From positions 4,471,501 through 4,535,500 of the forward strand of contig OZ023187.1 of the NCBI GenBank assembly GCA_963995505.1: a DNA stretch of 64,000 nucleotides. The letters are read 5' to 3'. Origin of the DNA: Hypericum androsaemum (lineage: Eukaryota; Streptophyta; Magnoliopsida; Malpighiales; Hypericaceae). Under the pieces are notes generated by a model that was given only the letters and a program-made list of their open reading frames with translations, was not told the origin of the DNA and searched no databases. Below, in pieces: positions 58,373 to 64,000 of this stretch; the stretch's first letter is position 1; every line of letters begins with the position of its first letter. The position numbers and the translations under genes are program-made.

Positions 58373-59224
58373 TGAAGTAGAAGAAGATGTGGAAAGAGAG
58401 GGAGGAGGAAAAGAGTTGGGACTGATTTAGTAATTAACCACCATAATATGTCATACGCGACTTACCGAGTCAACAAGCCATGTAGACAAAAAAGCTACGT
58501 CATTTTGACTTACATGGCAAGCCATCTGTCACTTTTAGCCCATTCAGCTGGCGGGGACTATATGCTACAAATTTTTGAAAGCTCAGGGATTGGATTATCA
58601 ATTTTAAACCATATATCCTAAACTTGATATCGGTAAAACTACAGGTAGTAAATTGTATTTTCTCCTTTTTTCAAGTATGAGGGCATTTGTGTCTTTTCAA
58701 GTGAGGTTCGCCTGAGAAAATCACTAATTCTAATAAGAGAGATCCGAACGTATAATAGAACTAAACACATAGGGCAAAATAATTAATTTTCAAATACGAG
58801 GGATCCTTGAAGAGAGAAGACCACACGATAGACCTAACTACAATTTACCTTATTTATGAACATGCTAGTAGTTGATTATTAAAAAAGAAATTGAAAAAAA
58901 ACTAAAATTTCATGATGTTTTGGAATATACGAGTACATCTGAAGTGTTGGAGAAGAGACACAGTGATTATACAAAAAATGAGCCTTATGAGCAACCTAGA
59001 TGATATACAACGTGTGATGAATACGGTGTCAGTTCTTAAGCATGAGGTGGGAGGATTGAATCCCATGACCGTCTAAGATCCGAAATTGTAGAAATAATTT
59101 AAATCTCACCAAAAAAGATGCTATACAACGTGTGATGAAGAGAAAAACCTGAAATTTTATGGATAAAGAAGAATTGAATTACTTGGAAACATTATTCTGA
59201 AATTTGGAAAAAAAATCATGGATG
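58373..59224. other. Intergenic DNA, no gene seen
   Basis: Contains a tRNA-B-box-like AGGATTGAATCCC near 59054 but no complete tRNA or SINE. Nothing else recognised. Confidence 0.4.
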
Positions 59225-60492
59225 TAAATGAATTAATGGGGTGTTATTCCAAGCAAGTGAACTTTTTATAAGTACGGCAACTTGTTTATTAATCATAAAT
59301 TCTAGGTTTAAGTATTCCAAGCAAGTAAACTTTTTATAAGTACGGCAACTTGTTTATTAATAATAAATTCTAGGTTTATCTTTTTGGGTGTAAAATTATT
59401 ATTTTATCTTATCCTATTGGGATACTTTTTATAAGTACGGCAACTTGTTTATTAATAATAAATTCTAGGTTTATCTTTTTGGGTGTAAAATTATTATTTT
59501 ATCTTATCCTATTGGGATACTTTTTATAAGTACGACAACTTGTTTATTAATCATAAATTCTAGGTTTAATGGGGTTTTATTCCAAGCAAGTGCGCTTTTC
59601 ATATTGGGTGTAAAAAAAATTCATGGATGGAAATGAATTAATGGGGTTTTATTCCAAGCAAGTAAACTTTTTATAAGTAGGGATGGCAGAAATACTCATA
59701 CCCTGAGGGTCGGACCCTACCCTTACCCTACGGGTCTAGGGTATGTTGACTTTGACTGGGTCTAGGGTAGGGTATGGGTATGAGTCCATGTTTAGAGGTA
59801 GGGTCTAGGGTAGGGTATGAATTCATAGCTAGACTCTGTGGGTCGGACCCTACCCTTACATTTTTAACCTATTTTAGACTTTACCCTAATTAGACTCTAG
59901 TTAGACCCTTGTTAGACCGTATTGATAATATATATAATATACTTTACGGTTAACTTTAACATATTTATTATGTTATTCCGCAACTAGTTTAGAAGATGTC
60001 GTGAATGATAGATCACTAGAAGCTGACATGCTATATTTTTCTTTTGTTGAATTGTTTATGTACTTCAAACTCTAAAAGAAAAACCTTGGACTATTGAAAT
60101 TAAATTACAAAATTTGATATTTCATCAATTTTCTATTGAATGTTGATGTGTAACGTAGTAGATGTCTTGAATTTATTTAAATTTTATATAAAAATTAAGT
60201 TTTGATTAAAAATTATCAAAATGCAGAACATTAAAGGGTCGGACCCTACAGACCCTGGGTCTCCAGGAGGGTAGGGTATGAATCTAACAATAAAAAATTT
60301 GTAGGTTCGAGGGTAGGGTATGGGTCCATCCAAAAAAACTAGGGTATGGGTAGGGTCCTATCAATACCCTACCCTACCCATTGCCATCCCTATTTATAAG
60401 TACGGAACTTGTTTATTAATCATAAATTCTAGGTTTATCTTTTTGGGTGTAAAATTATTGTTTTATCTTATCCTATTGGAATACTTTTAACC
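59225..60492. repeat. Tandem array of ATAAGTACGGCAACTTG units, interrupted by hAT copy 2
   Basis: The unit ATAAGTACGG(C)AACTTG - TTTATTAATNATAAATTCTA - GGTTTA starts near 59268, 59335, 59429, 59525 and, after the hAT element, 60396. Some units carry a longer spacer (TCTTTTTGGGTGTAAAATTA...). The array ends shortly before the SPH promoter. Confidence 0.85.
59670..60400. mobile_element. hAT-type non-autonomous element, copy 2
   Basis: The body is 59678-60392 (715 bp). Termini TAGGGATGGCA and TGCCATCCCTA, perfect 8-bp duplication TTTATAAG at 59670-59677 and 60393-60400. The interior is rich in GGGTAGGGTATGGGT. Same family as 15989-16699, opposite orientation. Confidence 0.92.
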
Positions 60493-60566
60493 ATTGTAAC
60501 TATCAAACATTTTAGAGTAATCAATTACTCTTAACTTATTACCGAAAAAAAATCCAAACAAGTAGT

Positions 60567-60590
60567 GTGTATATATATATATTTGTTTCT
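60567..60590 (+). promoter_or_regulatory. TATA region of the SPH gene
   Basis: GTATATATATATATTTG lies about 85 bp upstream of the ATG. Confidence 0.5.
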
Positions 60591-60657
60591 TTGTCACTAA
60601 GTACACCATTCTCCCAACATCTCATTACAAAATTTTTAATTCTCCATCTAGTCTGCA

Positions 60658-61137
60658 ATGGAAAAAATTATAAGCTCTTCTATTTTTACCACCATCGGGC
60701 TCATGCTCTTAGTTGCTTCTATTATGTCCACAATGACTACTACCAAAGCTATTATTGAAGAACCCGATGGGTTGTTTCGCCGAGTCTACGTTAAGATCAT
60801 CAACCAATTAGACGTATCTGTTGATATCCATTGCAAGTCAAAGAAAGACGATCTTGGAGTCAAAACCCTTGCTCCAAACAACATTAATGATGCTTACACA
60901 TTTGATTTTAAACCAAATTTTATGTTTTTCCCTACCTACACATTATTTTCTTGTAACTTCACATGGCCAGGAGCGCCAGTGAAATACTTTGATATTTATG
61001 ATGAATTTCGAGATCTACACAAGGACAGCAATTGGTTTTGGTCGTTGTTAAAAGAAGAAGGTCTTTTTATTCATGTTTGTCGAATGACTGCGCCTCCCAA
61101 TGGTCCATATGATGATTGCCACCAGTGGAAAGAATAA
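60658..61137 (+). CDS. S-protein homologue (plant self-incompatibility S1 family)
   Basis: Single exon, 159 residues, the usual size for this intronless family. Residues 1-31 form a signal peptide (T-I-G-L-M-L-L-V-A-S-I-M core, cleavage probably after T-K-A). The mature part shows the S1 pattern: V-K-I-I-N-Q-L, H-C-K-S-K-K-D-D-L-G, F-S-C-N-F-T-W-P-G, and a C-terminal V-C-R-M plus D-D-C-H-Q-W, giving four cysteines for two disulphides. N-F-T is a potential N-glycosylation site. SPH proteins are secreted. The founder of the family is the Papaver stigma S determinant, but most members have unknown roles and this one need not be involved in incompatibility. Confidence 0.93.
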   Translation: MEKIISSSIFTTIGLMLLVASIMSTMTTTKAIIEEPDGLFRRVYVKIINQLDVSVDIHCKSKKDDLGVKTLAPNNINDAYTFDFKPNFMFFPTYTLFSCNFTWPGAPVKYFDIYDEFRDLHKDSNWFWSLLKEEGLFIHVCRMTAPPNGPYDDCHQWKE

Positions 61138-61462
61138 GATTGCATGTGTTAGTTTATGGGATATGTAAGGAAATAAGTGTTTGGAAACAAATTGTATTCA
61201 GTTTAATAATTCACTTCTATGCAGTGATAAATAATGTATGGATGACATCACTAGATGCTCCAACTGTTTGTTTGATGTGTTATGGCAATTTCATTTTTTT
61301 TACAATAGTTGGTCCACAAATATGATTTCTTTTATCCAATGATTAGGAGTTTATATAGTGACAAATTTATGGTGGATTTTACAAAGTATATTTTTTCTCC
61401 TCAGTTTTATTGAAAGATCAATTACTAAATAAGTCATTAAATCTAAAAAATGAGTTTTTTTG
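61138..61462. other. 3' flank of the SPH gene
   Basis: Contains the probable 3' UTR. No other gene seen. Confidence 0.4.
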
Positions 61463-62110
61463 GGGTAAAAGATCAACAAAATTCTCAAAATCGGCAACAA
61501 CTTACAATATTAATAAACTTAAAAAATAAATAAGATAACCCATGAGTCCTTTTCCTCCACGTGGCGGTGCCAAACATATTTATTTATCACAAATGTGGAG
61601 GAGGTGAGGGGTTGCTATGGACCTATGCGAGAGACAGAGAGTCGCAGGAGAGAGTAGCGGCGGAGGAGGGAAGAAGGAGAGACTCACATGAGGAGGAGGG
61701 ATGGGCGGCGGTGGCGGCTGGAACTCCCACGTCGTCCACCTATGGGTGGTCGAGCTTGCTGTATCGAAGCTCCTCTCACCCATGTTGCCCCAATCTCATA
61801 TTTTCCACCTATGGGTGGCCAAGATTGTTGTATCGGAGCTTGCCGTCGACTTCCGTGGAGAGTTATCTTGTTCGTATGGCGACTTCCGGGGAGTACAAGC
61901 CGATCGAAAGGAAGGGGATAAACTTTTTGTATTTTTGAAGGGTATTTTTGTCATTTTAATAATAAAAATGAAAAATAAGAAGAGATGACGTCAGCAATGG
62001 ACACGAGAGTATAATAAACTAAATACGAGAAATTTTATCATCTATTTTGATAATCAAGGAGTTAAATTATATATTTAGTTATACTAAAATGATCTGAGAG
62101 TAATTTACCC
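61463..62110. mobile_element. Possible MULE-type remnant (right end clearer)
   Basis: About 61930-62110 resembles the right TIRs of the other MULE-type elements in this window: GGGTATTTTTGTCATTTTAA, then GATGACGTCAGCAATGG, ending TAATTTACCC. The supposed left end (GGGTAAAAGATC at 61463) shares only the first few bases. The core is GC-rich with two copies of CCACCTATGGGTGG (61738, 61806). Confidence 0.4.
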
Positions 62111-62122
62111 TTTTTTTGTTTT

Positions 62123-63436
62123 GTTAATTTAGGGTAAAAAATACTCATGGTCACTAATCTTTTATAAATTTTAGTCCATAGTCACTAATCTATTTTTTTA
62201 AATCATTTTATGGTTATTCATTTATATTAAGTCACCCTTATATGGTCACAATAACAAATTTTGAAATTATAAACTTTCTAAAATATCCCAAGCTTTTTCT
62301 TTCTCTCTCGTCTTTTACTTTCTTCCTTCTCTCTCATTTCGAAATTAAAAATTCGATTCGCCGAAGAAATCGATGAATTGACAAATTTATGATATGGATT
62401 AATGTTCGATTCGTTCAATGACAAATTCGAATATGATTTTTGTTTGTATGAGCCGGTTCGAATCTGAATCAAATTTTTAACGATAATCGAACATAATGAC
62501 AAGGATGGGCTCATTACACCGTAGCTATTCCATTGTTTTGTCCTAATCTATTAATAAACAGTGCATTGATGGATTGATGCCCTAATCTATTATTTATGTT
62601 TCAATTGTGAGATCCCTGGATTTTATTATTTATGTTCTTTGCACTTATCCAGTATAGAAACATAAAAAATAGCATCTGTGCCAGGAACAAGTACTCCCGG
62701 ATTTACATCAATAACAAAAATCTAGGAAAACCTTAATCAGCAAAATCCTGAAAAACAAATCCACCTCTCGTTCCTCCAAAGCCAATCCCAGCCGAATTGC
62801 CACTATATAACGATGGGTCAATGCCATTTGAACCATCAAAAGTGAAATTCGGACCGACAAGATCATCAAGGTAGATGCATTCGTCTACAAAACTGCAGCA
62901 GCTAGTACTAATTTTCATGCAAGAATGATCACCCACAGGTAGAGAATTGTTAGTGGTGTCCTGAATGGGATTAGCAAAACCCTCCGCCTTCAGCGAGTTG
63001 TTACAATTCGGATCAGGGCAAAATAATGGAATATCTACGGTGCAAAACAATGTGCCCGTCATCGTCATTATGTTCGATTATTGTTAAAAATTTGATTGAG
63101 ATTCGAGCCCGCTCATACGAACCAAAATTCATATTAGAATTCGTCCTTGAACGAATCAAACATGAACCATATCATAAACTCGTCAATTTATCAAATTATT
63201 ACGCAAATTAAATTTTCAATTTTGAAATGAGAGAGAAGTGAGGAAGTAAAAGATGAGAGAGAGAGAAAAAAGTTGGGATGTTTTAAAAATTTTATAATTT
63301 CAAAATTAATCATAGTGATCATACAAGGGTGACTTAATATAGATAAATGGCCATAAATGGAAAAAAAAGATTAGTGACTATAGACTGAAATTTATAAAAG
63401 AATTGTGACCATGGATGTTTTTTACCCGTTAATTTA
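62123..63436. mobile_element. MULE-type element with ~400-bp TIRs and perfect 9-bp TSD, upstream of NUG2
   Basis: The body is 62132-63427 (1,296 bp). Perfect duplication GTTAATTTA at 62123-62131 and 63428-63436. Terminus GGGTAAAAAATACTC / GATGTTTTTTACCC. The inverted arms extend about 410 bp each (to about 62545 and from about 63020), with perhaps 15% differences by eye. The non-repeat core is about 475 bp. No transposase; one cysteine-rich open frame on the minus strand is described separately. Confidence 0.88.
62733..63068 (-). CDS. Cys-rich hypothetical ORF inside the MULE-type element
   Basis: A 111-codon frame starts in the right TIR (ATG at 63068) and ends in the core. It reads M-T-M-T-G-T-L-F-C-T-V-D-I-P-L-F-C-P-D-P, then S-C-M-K-I-S-T-S-C-C-S-F-V-D-E-C, and finishes G-G-T-R-G-G-F-V-F-Q-D-F-A-D. 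The composition looks protein-like but I recognise no family. There is no signal peptide or upstream promoter evidence. It may be a captured exon fused to TIR sequence, or a chance frame. Confidence 0.3.
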   Translation of the reverse strand: MTMTGTLFCTVDIPLFCPDPNCNNSLKAEGFANPIQDTTNNSLPVGDHSCMKISTSCCSFVDECIYLDDLVGPNFTFDGSNGIDPSLYSGNSAGIGFGGTRGGFVFQDFAD

Positions 63437-63459
63437 GGGGTAAAATCTGGGGGAAAGAA

Positions 63460-63468
63460 AAACCCTAA
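63460..63468 (+). promoter_or_regulatory. Telo-box in NUG2 promoter
   Basis: AAACCCTAA lies 124 bp upstream of the ATG. Telo-boxes are typical of plant ribosome-biogenesis promoters, which agrees with the gene's identity. Confidence 0.6.
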
Positions 63469-63591
63469 GCCCCGAGTAGCGAAACGGGCGGCTATAATTT
63501 ATATCACTTTACTCTCACCTCGTCTCCTCTCCTCTCCTAACTAAACTAAGAATCACAACCCACGCCCGCCCACCTAAACGGCGCCGTTCAG

Positions 63592-64000
63592 ATGGCGAAG
63601 ACCAAGGAGAGGAAGTCCAATGTGTCGGGGAAGCCGAAGCACTCCATGGACACGAACCGTAGCAACGCCGCCGATGCCTCCTCCGGCAGCAAGCGGAGCG
63701 CCGCCACCGTCCGCCGCCTCAAGATGTACAACACGAGGCCGAAGCGCGACAAAAAGGGGAAGATACTGAAGCACGACCTCCAGTCTCAAGATCTCCCTAA
63801 CACCCGCATCCAACCCGACCGCCGCTGGTTCGGTGCGTTTCATTTATATTTCGTTAAATTTTAAAATTTCTTTTATTTTTTTCCGGCGTTGATGGAATTT
63901 TTGGTTTCGGTTATCTTTTAGGGAACACGCGGGTTGTGAACCAGAAGGAGCTGGAGTTCTTTAGGGAGGAGTTGCAAAACCGGATGTCGAACGGTTACAA
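63592..64000 (+). CDS. NUG2: Nuclear/nucleolar GTPase 2 (NUG2/NOG2/GNL2), 5' part, cut by window edge
   Basis: Exon 1 63592-63832, intron with GT donor (TTCG|GTGCGT) and TTTTAG acceptor, exon 2 from 63922 to beyond the window. The phase is kept (Gly codon split). Residues visible: M-A-K-T-K-E-R-K-S-N-V-S-G-K-P-K-H-S, then L-K-M-Y-N-T-R-P-K-R, P-D-R-R-W-F-G-N-T-R-V-V-N-Q-K-E-L-E and F-F-R-E-E-L. This is the basic N-terminal NGP1NT region of the circularly permuted GTPase that drives pre-60S ribosome maturation and export. The GTPase domain lies outside the window. The only host gene between the SPH locus and the edge, it has a MULE-type element ending 165 bp before its ATG. Confidence 0.93.

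Overview
This window is nuclear DNA from a flowering plant, most likely a eudicot. It has spliced genes with GT/AG introns, an S-protein-homologue (SPH) gene, an F-box/PP2-B gene, Ty1-copia retrotransposons primed by the usual plant initiator-Met tRNA site, and very many TIR elements with 9-bp or 8-bp target duplications. The species cannot be determined from the sequence alone.

Five host genes are supported. They are a CBSX5-like CBS-domain gene (21142-22854, +, 2 exons), an F-box PP2-B lectin-type gene (44755-46000, +, 3 exons), an LRRC40-like leucine-rich-repeat gene (46418-54283, -, 20 exons traced by splice sites and phase to 583 codons), an SPH secreted protein (60658-61137, +, single exon), and the start of a NUG2/NOG2 nucleolar GTPase gene cut by the right window edge (63592-64000, +). 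The F-box and LRRC40-like genes are convergent. The genes appear to be independent housekeeping or defence/reproduction loci rather than one pathway.

The rest is a nested transposon landscape. From 1 to 20 kb lie several Mutator-like (MULE-type) non-autonomous elements with long TIRs: 849-2248, 3618-4697, 7740-7917, a 1.9-kb near-perfect foldback carrying two tRNA-like sequences at 8228-10144, about 10357-11916, and 17054-18100, whose core is a 650-bp GGA polypurine tract. There are also hAT-type elements (2331-2762, 15989-16699), a LINE fragment and a decayed copia relic. From 25 to 43 kb lie two related copia elements (25610-32913 and 34831-43390). Copia 1 sits inside an older TIR element that carries an RRM-like gene fragment. 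Copia 1 lacks gag. Copia 2 keeps gag but its pol is broken. Both carry a conserved ~195-aa open reading frame between the primer-binding site and gag, which I do not recognise, and LTRs whose G-box (CACGTG) arrays differ in copy number. A solo LTR and a duplicated F-box 5' flank lie between them.

From 54 to 63 kb lie a TIR element beside the LRRC40-like start, an AT-rich tandem array split by a 1.75-kb hAT-like insertion, a LINE RNase H fragment, a second tandem array split by a hAT element, and a 1.3-kb MULE-type element just upstream of NUG2 that contains a cysteine-rich open frame. No CRISPR array, rRNA gene or intact tRNA gene was seen.
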